Positions 34,151 through 44,206 of a DNA stretch of 64,000 bases are shown one piece after another. Position 1 is the stretch's first letter. Every line of letters starts with the position of its first letter. The notes under the pieces are model-generated. The model was not told the origin of the DNA and made no database searches. It saw nothing but the letters and a program-made list of their open reading frames with translations. Where the stretch lies: positions 310,001 to 374,000 of the forward strand of contig NZ_BCYR01000002.1 in assembly GCF_001598295.1 (NCBI RefSeq), in the 5' to 3' direction. Source of the stretch: Klebsiella ornithinolytica NBRC 105727 = ATCC 31898. Its GTDB lineage: Bacteria; Pseudomonadota; Gammaproteobacteria; Enterobacterales; Enterobacteriaceae. Both the position numbers and the translations under genes were made by a program.

Positions 34151-34184
34151 GAGCATAGCCAGCGTTCACGCTGGCTATGCTCTT
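34149..34184 (+). terminator. Perfect 16-bp hairpin closing the hcp module
   Basis: AAGAGCATAGCCAGCG (34149-34164) and CGCTGGCTATGCTCTT (34169-34184) pair perfectly around a TTCA loop. The left arm begins inside the TAA of the immunity gene. The following bases (ATGATTT) give only a weak T-tract, but the stem is strong. Confidence 0.8.
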
Positions 34185-34647
34185 ATGATTTCAGACAATA
34201 GAAACCAACAAACCTCGCTGGTGACACACAACAAGCGGAGCGACTTCATCTGATTATCAGAACAATGCCCCTGTCAGGATGCTGGTGTATCGTCAGGAGC
34301 GCGAGCGAAGCACTGGCAGAGCCGGAGCTGTCGTCACGACCGGAGCATTACCGCTATTCACCGGTTTACATGGCTCATAAGGCCACACATCGGGTTTAAA
34401 TGGGGGTGATCAATCTGTCGATGAAATGACAATGCCCGGTCAGGCTTTTTCGTTTGCGTTTTGCTATCGCGGCGTCAATCTGGAACCGTCGCCGAGTTAA
34501 GTTAAACGTTCATCTAACCGTAACTTTCCGTGACAACTGCCGGTGTATTTTTGAGCGCTAAAACGAGAGGCTGATATGCAATACAATTTCAGAAACTTGT
34601 TTCAAAAACAGTATGTTATCTAAGATATGTTATCACAGGAGAAATTC
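34185..34647. other. Non-coding spacer between hcp module and glyU
   Basis: About 460 bp with no supported gene on either strand. The composition varies, with a GC-rich patch around 34300-34360. No repeat of the glyU 3' end was noticed. It may be degraded island DNA; I can see nothing definite in it. Confidence 0.4.
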
Positions 34648-34721
34648 TGGAGCGGGCGAAGGGAATCGAACCCTCGTATAGAGCTTGGGAAGCTCTCGTT
34701 CTACCATTGAACTACGCCCGC
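34648..34721 (-). tRNA. glyU: tRNA-Gly (CCC)
   Basis: A 74-nt tRNA gene on the minus strand that folds into a full cloverleaf: acceptor GCGGGCG with CGCCCGC, anticodon arm AGAGC-TTCCCAA-GCTCT with anticodon CCC (34687-34689), TPsiC loop GTTCGATTC, and an encoded CCA end at 34648-34650. The sequence matches E. coli glyU. In E. coli the ETT2 type III secretion island is next to this tRNA; here the left side holds an orphan type VI module. Confidence 0.97.
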
Positions 34722-34738
34722 GTTGAGGTGCGAGGGCC

Positions 34739-34766
34739 ATTATAGACCTTACGCACCGTCTTACAA
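34739..34766 (-). promoter_or_regulatory. glyU promoter
   Basis: TATAAT (34744-34739 on the minus strand) is a consensus -10 and TTGTAA (34766-34761) lies 16 bp upstream as -35. The GC-rich stretch between the -10 and the tRNA is typical of stringently controlled tRNA promoters. Confidence 0.75.
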
Positions 34767-34801
34767 GACTGAATCACGCTAACTGCTGATAAAATAACCT
34801 C

Positions 34802-35524
34802 TTAGCACTTTGGCTTACTGCCCTGCGGCGGTAAATAGCGCTGTGGATCGATAGCCGTCGCCCGGTAGCGAATCTGGAAATGCAGGCGCACGGAATCGGC
34901 GTCGCTACTTCCCATCGTGGCTATCTGCTGGCCAATCTTCACGTTCTGACCGTTATTGACCATCATTTTGTCATTATGGGCATAGGCGCTGATGTAATCC
35001 TCACCATGTTTAATCATGATCAGATTACCGTAACCGCGGAGCTGATTACCGACGTACACCACTTTACCCGCCCCTGCCGCATAGACCGGCTGGCCGCGCG
35101 TGCCGGCAATATCAATCCCCTTATTACCACCATCATTTGATGAATAAGGCAGGATAACTTTACCGCTGGTCGGCCAGCGCCAGCACCGTTGCCCCACCGG
35201 TGGCCAGGAGACCGGCGGCAGCGTGGCCGGCGGCTTGCTGGCCGCGGTGCGCTTACCGGCGCTGCTTTTCCCGGATGAACCGCCCTTTGTGGCGCCCGAG
35301 GCCGGATTCAGCTTCAGACGCTGTCCAACCTCAATAGTATACGGTGGGGAGATATTATTCAGTCGGGCCAGATCTTTAATGCTGGTACCGGTTGTCCGGG
35401 AAATACGGTACAACGTATCGCCGCGTTTCACGGTGTAGACGGAACCGGAATCAGATGAACTGGAACATCCTGCAATCACCAGGCTGCTGACCAACATCAT
35501 CATGATAAAAAAGCGTTTTCTCAT
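34802..35524 (-). CDS. ygeR: YgeR/ActS, LysM and LytM-domain lipoprotein, amidase activator
   Basis: A 240-residue envelope protein. It has a lipoprotein signal with lipobox IAGC, then a LysM peptidoglycan-binding motif ([20 protein letters not shown], about residues 28-70), a proline/serine-rich linker, and a LytM/peptidase M23 domain (about 125-240, [20 protein letters not shown]). The domain is degenerate in the catalytic HxH site (LHFQIR), as in EnvC and NlpD, which activate amidases rather than cut. In E. coli YgeR (ActS) activates AmiC. ATG 35524 is chosen because AGGA lies eight bases upstream; an in-frame ATG at 35554 has a weaker site. It is next to glyU. Confidence 0.9.
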   Translation of the reverse strand: MRKRFFIMMMLVSSLVIAGCSSSSDSGSVYTVKRGDTLYRISRTTGTSIKDLARLNNISPPYTIEVGQRLKLNPASGATKGGSSGKSSAGKRTAASKPPATLPPVSWPPVGQRCWRWPTSGKVILPYSSNDGGNKGIDIAGTRGQPVYAAGAGKVVYVGNQLRGYGNLIMIKHGEDYISAYAHNDKMMVNNGQNVKIGQQIATMGSSDADSVRLHFQIRYRATAIDPQRYLPPQGSKPKC

Positions 35525-35755
35525 CAGGCGTCCTGCACTCAGCACAGCTCTCATCTCGTCACAACGGACAACTATCATACCAGCCCGCAGGCAGATCCCC
35601 AATCGATACGCTTGCGTTGTCGGATTCGTGTTTCCCCGTCTGCAGCGCCCGAAGCGTGTTTTGGTAATGCCTTTCGAGCGGTTATCGGCTACCCTAGTGC
35701 CGAGTGTGTGACCAGGCGAGCGTATGCCGGGTCATTTTTATTATCAGGAGTTGTC

Positions 35756-36310
35756 ATGACCGGGGAACATGTCATTTTGCTCGATGAGCAAGATAAGCCT
35801 GTTGGCAGGCTGGAAAAATATGCCGCCCATACCCTTAATACCCCTTTGCACCTCGCCTTTTCCTGCTGGTTGTTTAATGACCGCGGCCAGCTGCTGGTGA
35901 CGCGTCGTTCACTGGGTAAAAAAGCCTGGCCCGGGGTCTGGACCAACTCCGTCTGCGGACATCCCCAGAGCGGAGAGACGTTTGAACAGGCCGTGACGCG
36001 GCGCAGCCGTTTTGAACTGGGCGTTAACATTGCCAACATCGCCTCCGTTCATCCGGCGTTTCGTTACCGGGCGGTGGCCCCAAACGGAATTGTCGAAAAC
36101 GAAGTCTGCCCGGTTTACGCCGCACGCATTATCAGTCCGGTGCTGGCCAATAGCGACGAGGTCATGGACTATCAGTGGTGTGAGCTGGAAGATTTACTGC
36201 AAGCGCTGGCGCTCACCCCGTGGGCCTACAGTCCGTGGATGGTGCTCGAAGCGGCTGACGATAATGCCCGGCAGGCGTTGAGAAACTATGTCGCGCAGCT
36301 GCGCTATTAA
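35756..36310 (+). CDS. idi: Isopentenyl-diphosphate delta-isomerase
   Basis: A 184-residue type I IPP isomerase that interconverts isopentenyl and dimethylallyl diphosphate in isoprenoid synthesis. The active-site Cys is in [12 protein letters not shown] and the metal and catalytic glutamates are in the Nudix-like region and [17 protein letters not shown] is five bases before ATG 35756. Upstream frame extension is not family-like. It neighbours ygeR here; in E. coli K-12 a purine catabolism block separates the two. Confidence 0.95.
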   Translation: MTGEHVILLDEQDKPVGRLEKYAAHTLNTPLHLAFSCWLFNDRGQLLVTRRSLGKKAWPGVWTNSVCGHPQSGETFEQAVTRRSRFELGVNIANIASVHPAFRYRAVAPNGIVENEVCPVYAARIISPVLANSDEVMDYQWCELEDLLQALALTPWAYSPWMVLEAADDNARQALRNYVAQLRY

Positions 36311-36384
36311 CGGTCTTGCCGGATAGCGGTTTTTCGCCGCCAGTCCGCATCCTCCCGCGACTCGCGCAGCGGGGCACAAAAAAA

Positions 36385-36407
36385 AACCCCGGCCTGTAGC
36401 CGGGGTT
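36385..36407. terminator. Bidirectional terminator between idi and lysS
   Basis: AACCCCGGC (36385-36393) and GCCGGGGTT (36399-36407) form a 9-bp stem with a 5-nt loop. An A-run of nine lies before it on the plus strand, giving a T-run for lysS transcription on the minus strand. It lies between convergent genes. Confidence 0.92.
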
Positions 36408-36426
36408 ATGTTTTTGACGGTCGCTC

Positions 36427-37944
36427 TTATTTAACCGGGCGCATTGCCGGGAACAGGATGACGTCGCGGATGGTATGGCTGTTGGTAAACAGCATCACCA
36501 TACGGTCAATACCGATACCCAGACCGGCGGTCGGCGGCAGGCCGTGTTCCAGCGCGGTCACGTAGTCTTCATCGTAGAACATGGCTTCATCGTCACCAGC
36601 GGCTTTCGCATTCACCTGGTCCTGGAAGCGCTGCGCCTGATCTTCCGCGTCGTTGAGCTCGCTGAAGCCGTTACCGATTTCACGGCCGCCGATAAAGAAC
36701 TCAAAGCGGTCGGTAATTTCCGGGTTCTGGTCATTACGACGCGCCAGCGGAGAGACTTCCGCCGGGTATTCGGTGATAAAGGTCGGCTGAATCAGGTGCG
36801 CTTCCGCCACTTCTTCAAAGATCTCCGTCACGATACGGCCCAGACCCCAGCTCTTCTCAACGTGAATGCCGATAGACTCTGCAATCGCTTTTGCGGAATC
36901 GAAGTTATCCAGATCCGCCATCTCGGTTTCCGGACGGTATTTCTTGATAGCTTCACGCATGGTCAGTTTTTCAAACGGCTTACCGAAGTCGAAGGTCTGA
37001 TCGCCATAAGGAACCGCGGTGTTGCCCAGAATATCCTGCGCCAGGGTACGGAACAGGGATTCGGTCAGCTCGATCAGATCTTTATAGTCCGCGTACGCCA
37101 TATAGAGTTCCATCATGGTGAACTCTGGGTTATGACGCACGGAGATGCCTTCGTTACGGAAGTTACGGTTGATTTCGAATACGCGTTCGAAGCCGCCCAC
37201 AACCAGACGCTTCAGATACAGTTCCGGCGCGATACGCAGGTACATGTCCATATCCAGCGCGTTGTGATGGGTGATGAACGGACGGGCAGACGCGCCGCCA
37301 GGGATCACCTGCATCATCGGGGTTTCGACTTCCATAAAGCCGCGACCGACCATGAACTGGCGGATACCGGCCAGAATCTGGGAGCGAACCTTAAAGGTCT
37401 TGCGGGATTCGTCGTTGGAGATCAGATCCAGGTAGCGCTGACGGTAGCGCGCTTCCTGATCCTGCAGGCCGTGGAATTTGTCCGGCAGCGGGCGCAGGGC
37501 TTTGGTCAGCAGACGCAGTTCGGTGCAGTGGATAGACAGCTCGCCGGTTTTGGTTTTAAACAGCTTACCGCGCGCCGCGATGATATCGCCGAGGTCCCAT
37601 TTTTTGAACTGCTCGTTGTAGACGCCTTCCGGCAGATCGTCACGCGCGACGTACAGCTGAATGCGGCCGCCGACATCCTGCAGAGTGACGAAAGAGGCTT
37701 TACCCATAATACGGCGGGTCATCATACGACCAGCAACGGAGACTTCAACGTTCAGTGCTTCCAGCTCTTCGTTTTCTTTCGCATCGAAGTCAGCGTGCAG
37801 TTGGTCAGAGGTATGGTCACGACGGAAATCGTTCGGGAACGGGATACCCTGCTCACGAAGCTGAGCCAGCTTTTCACGACGGGCTTTCAGTTCATTATTA
37901 AGGTCAATTGCCGCGTCAGCGCCCTGTGCTTGTTGTTCAGACAT
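36427..37944 (-). CDS. lysS: Lysyl-tRNA synthetase
   Basis: A 505-residue class II aminoacyl-tRNA synthetase, the same length as E. coli LysS. The N-terminal OB-fold anticodon-binding domain is at about 60-150 ([20 protein letters not shown]). The catalytic core has motif 2 ([20 protein letters not shown]) and motif 3 ([12 protein letters not shown]). It attaches lysine to its tRNA. Adjacency to prfB identifies it as lysS rather than lysU. The prfB TGA lies inside its GAGGA ribosome site region (9-bp gap), so the two are co-transcribed. Confidence 0.96.
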   Translation of the reverse strand: MSEQQAQGADAAIDLNNELKARREKLAQLREQGIPFPNDFRRDHTSDQLHADFDAKENEELEALNVEVSVAGRMMTRRIMGKASFVTLQDVGGRIQLYVARDDLPEGVYNEQFKKWDLGDIIAARGKLFKTKTGELSIHCTELRLLTKALRPLPDKFHGLQDQEARYRQRYLDLISNDESRKTFKVRSQILAGIRQFMVGRGFMEVETPMMQVIPGGASARPFITHHNALDMDMYLRIAPELYLKRLVVGGFERVFEINRNFRNEGISVRHNPEFTMMELYMAYADYKDLIELTESLFRTLAQDILGNTAVPYGDQTFDFGKPFEKLTMREAIKKYRPETEMADLDNFDSAKAIAESIGIHVEKSWGLGRIVTEIFEEVAEAHLIQPTFITEYPAEVSPLARRNDQNPEITDRFEFFIGGREIGNGFSELNDAEDQAQRFQDQVNAKAAGDDEAMFYDEDYVTALEHGLPPTAGLGIGIDRMVMLFTNSHTIRDVILFPAMRPVK

Positions 37945-37953
37945 GTTGGTTCC

Positions 37954-39052
37954 TCATAACCCTGCTTTCAAACTTGCTTCGATAAATTGATCCAGGCTGC
38001 CGTCAAGCACGGCCTGAGTATTGCGGGTTTCCACCCCGGTGCGCAGATCTTTAATGCGGGAGTCATCCAGCACGTAAGAACGGATCTGGCTGCCCCAGCC
38101 GATGTCGGATTTGGTATCTTCCATCGCCTGCTTCTCGGCATTTTTCTTCTGCATTTCCAGCTCATAAAGCTTGGCTTTCATCTGCTTCATGGCCTGGTCT
38201 TTGTTCTTGTGCTGTGAACGGTCGTTCTGGCACTGCGTCACTAAGCCGGTCGGAATGTGGGTGATACGCACCGCGGATTCCGTACGGTTAACGTGCTGAC
38301 CACCCGCACCGGAGGCGCGGTAAACGTCAATGCGCAGGTCCGCCGGGTTGATTTCGATATCAATATCGTCATCCACTTCCGGATAGACAAATGCGGAGCT
38401 GAAGGAGGTGTGGCGACGGCCGCCGGAATCGAACGGGCTCTTGCGCACCAGGCGGTGGACGCCGGTTTCGGTACGCAGCCAGCCGTAGGCGTAATCGCCG
38501 ATAATCTTGATGGTCACGGACTTAATGCCCGCCACTTCACCTTCTGACTCTTCAATAATCTCGGTCTTGAAGCCGCGCGCTTCGGCCCAGCGCAGATACA
38601 TACGTGTCAGCATGCTGGCCCAGTCCTGGGCTTCCGTACCGCCGGAACCGGCCTGAATATCGAGATAGCAATCGGCGCTGTCATACTCGCCGGAGAACAT
38701 GCGGCGGAACTCAAGCTGCGCCAGTTTCTCTTCCAGCACGTCAAGTTCGGCAACGGCTTCGTTGAAGGTCTCTTCGTCTTCGGCTTCGACAGCCAGCTCC
38801 AGTAGTCCGGAAACATCTTCCAGCCCCTGGGACATTTGATCCAACGTCTCGACGATGGCTTCCAGTGAAGAACGCTCTTTACCCAGCGCCTGTGCGCGCT
38901 CAGGTTCGTTCCACACGTCCGGCTGTTCCAGCTCGGCGTTTACTTCTTCCAGACGCTCTTTCTTAGCATCGTAGTCAAAGATACCCCCTAAGAACGTCAG
39001 AGCGCTCCGTGAGGTCCTGAATGCGGTTTTTTACCGGATTTATTTCAAACAT
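37954..39052 (-). CDS. prfB: Peptide chain release factor 2 (programmed frameshift)
   Basis: A 365-residue release factor that reads UGA and UAA, made by a +1 programmed frameshift. The first 25 codons run from ATG 39052 to CTT, then in-frame TGA (38977-38975); the second part is read from 38976. Joining 39052..38978 and 38976..37954 gives the full protein. The SPF anticodon-like motif (RKSPFDSGG) and GGQ (SGAGGQHVN) are present, and the residue four before GGQ is Ala (Ala246), the common form, unlike Thr in K-12. It is followed by lysS and preceded by recJ. Confidence 0.96.
38975..38990 (-). promoter_or_regulatory. prfB autoregulatory frameshift site
   Basis: On the minus strand AGGGGG (an internal Shine-Dalgarno) is followed by TATCTTTGAC. 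The ribosome slips from CUU to UUU at the slow UGA, so RF2 level controls its own synthesis. All elements match the E. coli site. Confidence 0.95.
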
Positions 39053-39174
39053 GATCGATTTTCTTTTAATGGATTCGACAAAATGCGGTGATAAGAGCGG
39101 AATTGTACCGGATCCCCGCTCTCTTTTATATATACTTCGGCTTTCCGTCAGCCTGTTTGTTGACGGCTTTTTCG

Positions 39175-40908
39175 TCAGACCGGCCAGAGATGGTCAATGA
39201 TAAGCTGCAGGCTGCGGTTGCCTCGGAACTCATTAATATCGAGCTTATAGGCCAGAGTGACTTCGCGTACGCCGTTATCCGGCCAAATCGAAGTATCAAC
39301 GTTGAAGGCAATCCCGTCCAGCAGCGGGCCGCCGCCAACCGGTTCGACCATCACTTTAAGATGTCGCTCGCCCACCAGGCGCTGCTGTAACAGGCGGAAA
39401 CGACCGTCAAACAGCGGCTCCGGGAACATCTGTCCCCAGGGTCCCGCCTCACGAAGCAGATGCGCAACGTCCATGCTCATCTCAGCCGTTTCCAGCGGGC
39501 CGTCAGAGATCACTTCTCCCTGCAACAGCGCCGGATCCAGCCACTCGGTGACCAGTTCGCCGAAACGCAGCTGAAACTCCTCAAAACGCGCCTCTTCCAG
39601 CGACAGCCCCGCCGCCATCGCATGGCCGCCGAACTTGAGAATCAGTCCCGGATGCAGCGTATCAAGGCGCTCAAGCGCATCGCGCATGTGCAACCCCTGG
39701 ATAGAGCGCCCGGAGCCTTTTAACAGCCCGTCGCCGGTTGGGGCGAAGGCGATAACCGGGCGATGGAAACGCTCTTTAATCCGCGACGCCAGAATCCCCA
39801 CCACGCCCTGGTGCCACTGCGGATGATACATCGCCAGCCCCCCGGGCAGCGTGTCGCCGCTGCGTTCCAGCTGCTGGCACAGCGTGAGCGCCTCCGCCTG
39901 CATCCCTTGCTCAATCTCTTTGCGCGTCTGGTTCAGCGCATCCAGTTCATTAGCCAGCATCCGCGCTTCGCCGACGTTATCACACAACAGCAGCGCCACG
40001 CCGACCGACATATCATCCAGCCGGCCTGCCGCATTCAGCCGCGGTCCCAGGGCAAACCCCAGGTCGCTGGCGGCCAGCTTTTGCGGATCGCGGTTGGCAA
40101 TCTCCAGCAGCGCTTTGATCCCCGGACGGCACTTACCGGCACGGATACGGCTCAGCCCTTGCCAGGTGAGAATGCGGTTATTGGCATCCAGCGGCACAAC
40201 GTCAGCCACCGTCCCGAGCGCGACCAGATCCAGCAGTTCGGCAAGATTCGGCGGCGTGATGCCCCGTTCTTCAAACCAGTTTTTATCACGCAGGAACGTG
40301 CGCAGCGCCAGCATCAAATAGAACGCTACCCCGACGCCGGCCAGCGATTTCGAGGGGAAATCGCAGTCGCGCAGATTGGGGTTCACAATGGCTTCCGCTG
40401 CCGGCAGCGTCTCACCCGGTAGATGGTGATCGGTCACGACCACCGGGATCCCCAATGCGTGGGCACGATCGACGCCGGCATGGGAAGAGATGCCGTTATC
40501 CACGGTCATAATCATCTGCGCCCCGCGGGCGTGGGCCTGATCGACTACTTCGGGGCTTAACCCGTAGCCATCTTCAAAACGATTTGGCACCAGATAGGAG
40601 ACATTGCTGTAGCCCAGCGCGCGCAGCGCCAGCACGCTCAGCGCGGTACTGGTGGCGCCATCGGCGTCAAAATCACCGACCACGACGATATGCCGCTCTT
40701 GCCTGAATGCGTCGTAGAGCATCTCAACGGCTTTTTCGATGCCGTTCAGCTGCGTCCACGGCAGCATGCCTTTGACGCTGCGTTCGAGCTCCTGGGCATG
40801 CAGGACGCCGCGGCTGGCGTACAGCCGCTGCAGCAGCGGCGGCAGGTCGGCGGGGAGCTCAGCCCCTTCAACCACCTCACGGCGGCGTAGTTGTATCTGT
40901 TGTTTCAC
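39175..40908 (-). CDS. recJ: Single-strand-specific 5'-3' exonuclease RecJ
   Basis: A 577-residue exonuclease of the DHH phosphoesterase family, active in recombination and mismatch repair. Motif I is [17 protein letters not shown] (about residue 75), motif III is VTDHHLPGE (about 157-165), and DHHA1 motif [10 protein letters not shown] is at about 423-432. Its length matches E. coli RecJ. It is third in the xerD-dsbC-recJ-prfB-lysS series; dsbC ends 5 bp upstream. Confidence 0.96.
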   Translation of the reverse strand: MKQQIQLRRREVVEGAELPADLPPLLQRLYASRGVLHAQELERSVKGMLPWTQLNGIEKAVEMLYDAFRQERHIVVVGDFDADGATSTALSVLALRALGYSNVSYLVPNRFEDGYGLSPEVVDQAHARGAQMIMTVDNGISSHAGVDRAHALGIPVVVTDHHLPGETLPAAEAIVNPNLRDCDFPSKSLAGVGVAFYLMLALRTFLRDKNWFEERGITPPNLAELLDLVALGTVADVVPLDANNRILTWQGLSRIRAGKCRPGIKALLEIANRDPQKLAASDLGFALGPRLNAAGRLDDMSVGVALLLCDNVGEARMLANELDALNQTRKEIEQGMQAEALTLCQQLERSGDTLPGGLAMYHPQWHQGVVGILASRIKERFHRPVIAFAPTGDGLLKGSGRSIQGLHMRDALERLDTLHPGLILKFGGHAMAAGLSLEEARFEEFQLRFGELVTEWLDPALLQGEVISDGPLETAEMSMDVAHLLREAGPWGQMFPEPLFDGRFRLLQQRLVGERHLKVMVEPVGGGPLLDGIAFNVDTSIWPDNGVREVTLAYKLDINEFRGNRSLQLIIDHLWPV

Positions 40909-40913
40909 GCGAA

Positions 40914-41627
40914 TTATTTACCGCTTGTCTGTTTTTGATGCTCATCAAGGAAGGCTTTCAGCTCTTTCGGCCCCTGATAACCCGGAAGCACGTAGCCGTT
41001 GCTCAGCACCATCGCCGGCGTGCCGTTAACGCCGAACTGCACGCCAAGCGTGTAGTGTTTGCTGATATCGACCTGGCAGCTCGCCGGCTGAATACCTTTA
41101 CCGCTCATCGCGTCATCCAGCGCTTTGTTACGATCTTTGGCGCACCAGATGGCTTTCATATCCTGCTCGGTCTGGCTTTGCAGGCCCTGGCGCGGGAAGG
41201 CCAGGTAGCGAACGGTAATTCCCAGCGCGTTATAGTCGCTCATCTCTTCGTGCAGCTTGTGGCAGTAGCCGCAGGTGATGTCGGTGAAAACGGTGATAAC
41301 GTGTTTTTCCTGCGGCGCTTTATAGATAATCATCTCTTTTTCCAGCGCGTTCAGCTTGCCCACCAGCAGCGCGTTGGTGACGTTTACCGGCTGTGCGCCG
41401 CCGACATCATACATCGGCCCCTGGATGACGTGTTTACCGTCATCGGTCACATACAGCACGCCGCTGTCGGTCAGTACGGTGCTCATTCCGGCAACCGGCG
41501 ATGGCTGAATATCCGTATTCTGTACGCCCAGTTTAGCCAGCGACTGTTTGATAGCCGCGTTATCCGCATGGGCCGCACCGGACAGCGTCGCCGCCAGCAG
41601 CGTAAACATCAATAAACCTTTTTTCAT
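40914..41627 (-). CDS. dsbC: Thiol:disulfide isomerase DsbC
   Basis: A 237-residue periplasmic disulfide isomerase. The signal peptide ends GAAHA before DNAAI. An N-terminal dimerisation domain (about 21-80) is followed by the thioredoxin-like domain with active site Cys119-Gly-Tyr-Cys122 (TDITCGYCHKLHEEM). A second cysteine pair is in IWCAKD and PASCQVD. It corrects wrong disulfides and is kept reduced by DsbD. It lies between xerD and recJ. The window also has a second periplasmic thiol system (scsABCD). Confidence 0.95.
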   Translation of the reverse strand: MKKGLLMFTLLAATLSGAAHADNAAIKQSLAKLGVQNTDIQPSPVAGMSTVLTDSGVLYVTDDGKHVIQGPMYDVGGAQPVNVTNALLVGKLNALEKEMIIYKAPQEKHVITVFTDITCGYCHKLHEEMSDYNALGITVRYLAFPRQGLQSQTEQDMKAIWCAKDRNKALDDAMSGKGIQPASCQVDISKHYTLGVQFGVNGTPAMVLSNGYVLPGYQGPKELKAFLDEHQKQTSGK

Positions 41628-41649
41628 ACTCAGTCCTTTTATTCAGCAC

Positions 41650-42546
41650 TCACGCCCGCGGGTGGTGCTGTTGATGAAGTTGTCTCAGACGCTCGGTCGC
41701 GACATGGGTGTAGATCTGCGTCGTTGAGAGATCGCTGTGTCCCAACAGCATCTGTACCACGCGTAAATCTGCGCCATGGTTAAGTAAATGCGTGGCAAAC
41801 GCATGGCGTAAAACGTGCGGGGAGAGCTTCGCGCTATCTATTCCGGCCAGCACGGCATAGTGCTTAATCCGATGCCAGAAGGTCTGGCGCGTCATTTGCT
41901 GCGCGCGCTGACTTGGAAAAAGCACATCAGATGCCACGCCGTTCAGCAGCCAGGGGCGCCCGTACTCCAGGTAATTCTCAACCCACAGCACCGCCTCTTC
42001 GCCAAGCGGGACCAGCCGTTCTTTGTTCCCTTTACCCACCACCCGCAGGACGCCCTGACGCAGGCTGATGTCGCTCATCGTCAGGCCCACCAGTTCCGAC
42101 ACGCGCAGGCCGGTCGCGTACAGCACCTCAAGCATCGCTTTATCGCGGAGTTCCAGAGGCTGCTCGACCAGCGGCGCCTGCAGCAGACGTTCGACCTGAG
42201 CCTCACTCAGATCTTTCGGCAGCCGCTGCGGCAGTTTCGGTGACGCCAGCAGCGCGCTGGGGTCATCCGGACGAATTTTCTCCCGATAGAGGTGCTGGAA
42301 GAAACGGCGCACGGCGCTCAACAGCCGCGCGGTACTGGTGGCTTTATAGCCGCCCGTTTGTCTCTCGGCCAGCAGCGCCTGAAGATCCTCGCCGCTGGCG
42401 CTAACCAGCGATAACTCGCGATGATGCAGCCATTCCACTACCATCGTCAGATCCCGACGGTAGGCGCTCAGCGTATTTTCCGCCAGATTGCGCTCCAGCC
42501 ACAAGGCATCAAGAAACTGTTCGATTCGTGCGAGATCCTCTTTCAC
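41650..42546 (-). CDS. xerD: Site-specific tyrosine recombinase XerD
   Basis: A 298-residue tyrosine recombinase that resolves chromosome dimers at dif with XerC and FtsK. An N-terminal core-binding domain (about 1-95) is followed by the catalytic domain with Arg in ATGLRVSELVGL, Lys in GKGNKERLVPL, His-x-x-Arg in HVLRHAFATH, His in LGHSDLSTT and Tyr in QIYTHV. GTG at 42546 is chosen because it matches the E. coli start (length 298) and has GAGGG upstream; the frame is open for 51 further codons that are not protein-like. It is first in the xerD-dsbC-recJ-prfB-lysS series. Confidence 0.95.
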   Translation of the reverse strand: MKEDLARIEQFLDALWLERNLAENTLSAYRRDLTMVVEWLHHRELSLVSASGEDLQALLAERQTGGYKATSTARLLSAVRRFFQHLYREKIRPDDPSALLASPKLPQRLPKDLSEAQVERLLQAPLVEQPLELRDKAMLEVLYATGLRVSELVGLTMSDISLRQGVLRVVGKGNKERLVPLGEEAVLWVENYLEYGRPWLLNGVASDVLFPSQRAQQMTRQTFWHRIKHYAVLAGIDSAKLSPHVLRHAFATHLLNHGADLRVVQMLLGHSDLSTTQIYTHVATERLRQLHQQHHPRA

Positions 42547-42723
42547 ATCGCCCTCTTTGCTCGTTAAAACGGCTTCAGTATACCCAAATAAGTGGCCCGG
42601 CTGGCAAAAACGGCGGCGCTGTTTTTTCCCGGCCGGCTGGCGGAACAGCTTAAGTATGCGGCTGACGACGGCTTTCTGATAAACTAGCCGCAAAATCACC
42701 GCATGAATTGAGATGTTTACGCC

Positions 42724-43245
42724 ATGAACATAGGTCTTTTTTACGGCTCCAGTACCTGCTACACCGAGATGGCAGCGGAGAAGATCCGCGATATCATCGG
42801 CCCGGAATTAGTGACGCTGCATAATCTGAAAGATGATTCCCCTTCCCTGATGACACAGTATGACGTGTTGATTCTCGGTATCCCGACGTGGGATTTCGGC
42901 GAAATTCAGGAAGACTGGGAAGCCGTCTGGCAACAGCTGGACGCACTGGATCTGCAGGATAAAATTGTGGCGCTGTATGGCATGGGTGACCAGTTGGGTT
43001 ACGGCGAATGGTTCCTTGACGCACTGGGAATGCTGCACGACAAACTGAGCGCCAAAGGCGTTAAGTTTATCGGTTACTGGCCGACGGAAGGTTACGAATT
43101 CACCAGCCAGAAACCGATTATCGCCGATGGCCAGCTGTTTGTTGGCCTGGCGCTCGATGAGACGAATCAGTATGACCTGAGCGACGATCGCATCCAGAAC
43201 TGGTGCGAGCAAATCCTCGGCGAAATGGCTGAGCAGTTCGCCTGA
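42724..43245 (+). CDS. fldB: Flavodoxin FldB
   Basis: A 173-residue FMN-binding flavodoxin. The phosphate loop is [15 protein letters not shown], and FMN-contacting loops are [18 protein letters not shown] and [19 protein letters not shown]. It carries electrons in reductive pathways; in E. coli it is induced by SoxRS. It is divergent from xerD and convergent with ygfX, matching the E. coli order. Confidence 0.95.
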   Translation: MNIGLFYGSSTCYTEMAAEKIRDIIGPELVTLHNLKDDSPSLMTQYDVLILGIPTWDFGEIQEDWEAVWQQLDALDLQDKIVALYGMGDQLGYGEWFLDALGMLHDKLSAKGVKFIGYWPTEGYEFTSQKPIIADGQLFVGLALDETNQYDLSDDRIQNWCEQILGEMAEQFA

Positions 43246-43252
43246 CAGGCTT

Positions 43253-43663
43253 TTACTCCTGTGCCGGTTTTTGTAACACCAACCGGCGCAGATCTCGCCA
43301 CTCTTTGGCGTCCATACTGTCTGCAGCGATCCACAGATGCTGGCGGCGACGCGTTTGCATATCCTGCAGACGCAGCAACATCCCGCTATTAATCACCCAC
43401 GGCGTGCCGACAATCTCCCATTCCGCTTTTTGCCAACGCAAACGCGAATCGGTCATCAGCTTTATTTCCCCCCGACAGGCGTGGATCCGCCGCTGGCTGC
43501 GCACGCTGTCGAACACCACCAGCGACAGCAGCAATAGCCATAGCGGCGTGTAGCTCAGCGGCCAGGGCATCAGCAGCACAATAGCCGCCACAATGCCGTG
43601 CAGCAGCAGCGAGAACCACTGTGAGCGCCAGGAGATGCGTAAATCAGATTGCCACAGGACCAC
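43253..43663 (-). CDS. ygfX: YgfX (CptA), membrane partner of SdhE
   Basis: A 136-residue inner-membrane protein with two N-terminal helices ([20 protein letters not shown] and [15 protein letters not shown]). Start is GTG 43663, matching E. coli YgfX (MVLWQSDLR). It overlaps sdhE by 20 bp. In E. coli it has been described as the toxin CptA, partner of CptB/SdhE, linked to cell division; the family is also proposed to modulate flavinylation. Confidence 0.92.
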   Translation of the reverse strand: MVLWQSDLRISWRSQWFSLLLHGIVAAIVLLMPWPLSYTPLWLLLLSLVVFDSVRSQRRIHACRGEIKLMTDSRLRWQKAEWEIVGTPWVINSGMLLRLQDMQTRRRQHLWIAADSMDAKEWRDLRRLVLQKPAQE

Positions 43664-43910
43664 GTTCCCGATTCCGAGTCTGGATTAATTTTACCATCCG
43701 TTGCAGTTGCGCATCAGCCGGTTCGCCATGATTCATCAGCCAGTTAAACAGATCCGGATCGTCGTTTTCTAACAGACGGATAAACAGCTGTTTGTCTTCA
43801 TCGCTGAGCGTATCGTACTCATACTCGAAAAACGGCATGATGGAGATATCAAGTTCACGCATACCCCTGCGGCATGCCCAGTGGATGCGGGCTTTATTCG
43901 TAATGTCCAT
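43644..43910 (-). CDS. sdhE: SdhE (CptB), flavin assembly factor
   Basis: An 88-residue factor that promotes covalent FAD attachment to succinate dehydrogenase SdhA and fumarate reductase FrdA. The diagnostic RGMRELD motif is at about residues 15-21 ([18 protein letters not shown]). It overlaps ygfX by 20 bp, as in E. coli, and is transcribed divergently from ygfZ. Confidence 0.95.
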   Translation of the reverse strand: MDITNKARIHWACRRGMRELDISIMPFFEYEYDTLSDEDKQLFIRLLENDDPDLFNWLMNHGEPADAQLQRMVKLIQTRNRERGPVAI

Positions 43911-44206
43911 GTTGTCCTTCCAGCATAAAGAGAGTCTTACGCGCCCTTCAGGTCGCCGAAGCGCTGCCTGACAAGACGTTGTTGATAGGTTAGTTTAACC
44001 CGTTTTTTGCACTTACTTTACAGCAATATCGAGAACAGAGAACGCCATTCCACAAAAACCACATTTAAAATATGGCTTTATCTTTATCCTTCGTTTCCCC
44101 GTTTGTGCTTTCAGGGCACAAATGGCCTGCCAAAAGCACTTGCATTGCACCATAGCTCTTTTACCATTAGCTATTCACTCTGCGTTAAGCTATTCAGGAC
44201 ATGACT

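Noticed and set aside
34185..34647. Possible attachment-site repeat or remnant gene next to glyU
   Set aside because: I looked for a second copy of the glyU 3' end in the left region and did not notice one; no intact frame is supported. A full search could still find a degenerate copy.
36475..37959. A 494-codon open frame antisense to lysS
   Set aside because: It lies exactly opposite lysS, which is certain from its motifs and length. High-GC codon use often leaves the antisense frame open. It has no recognisable protein features.
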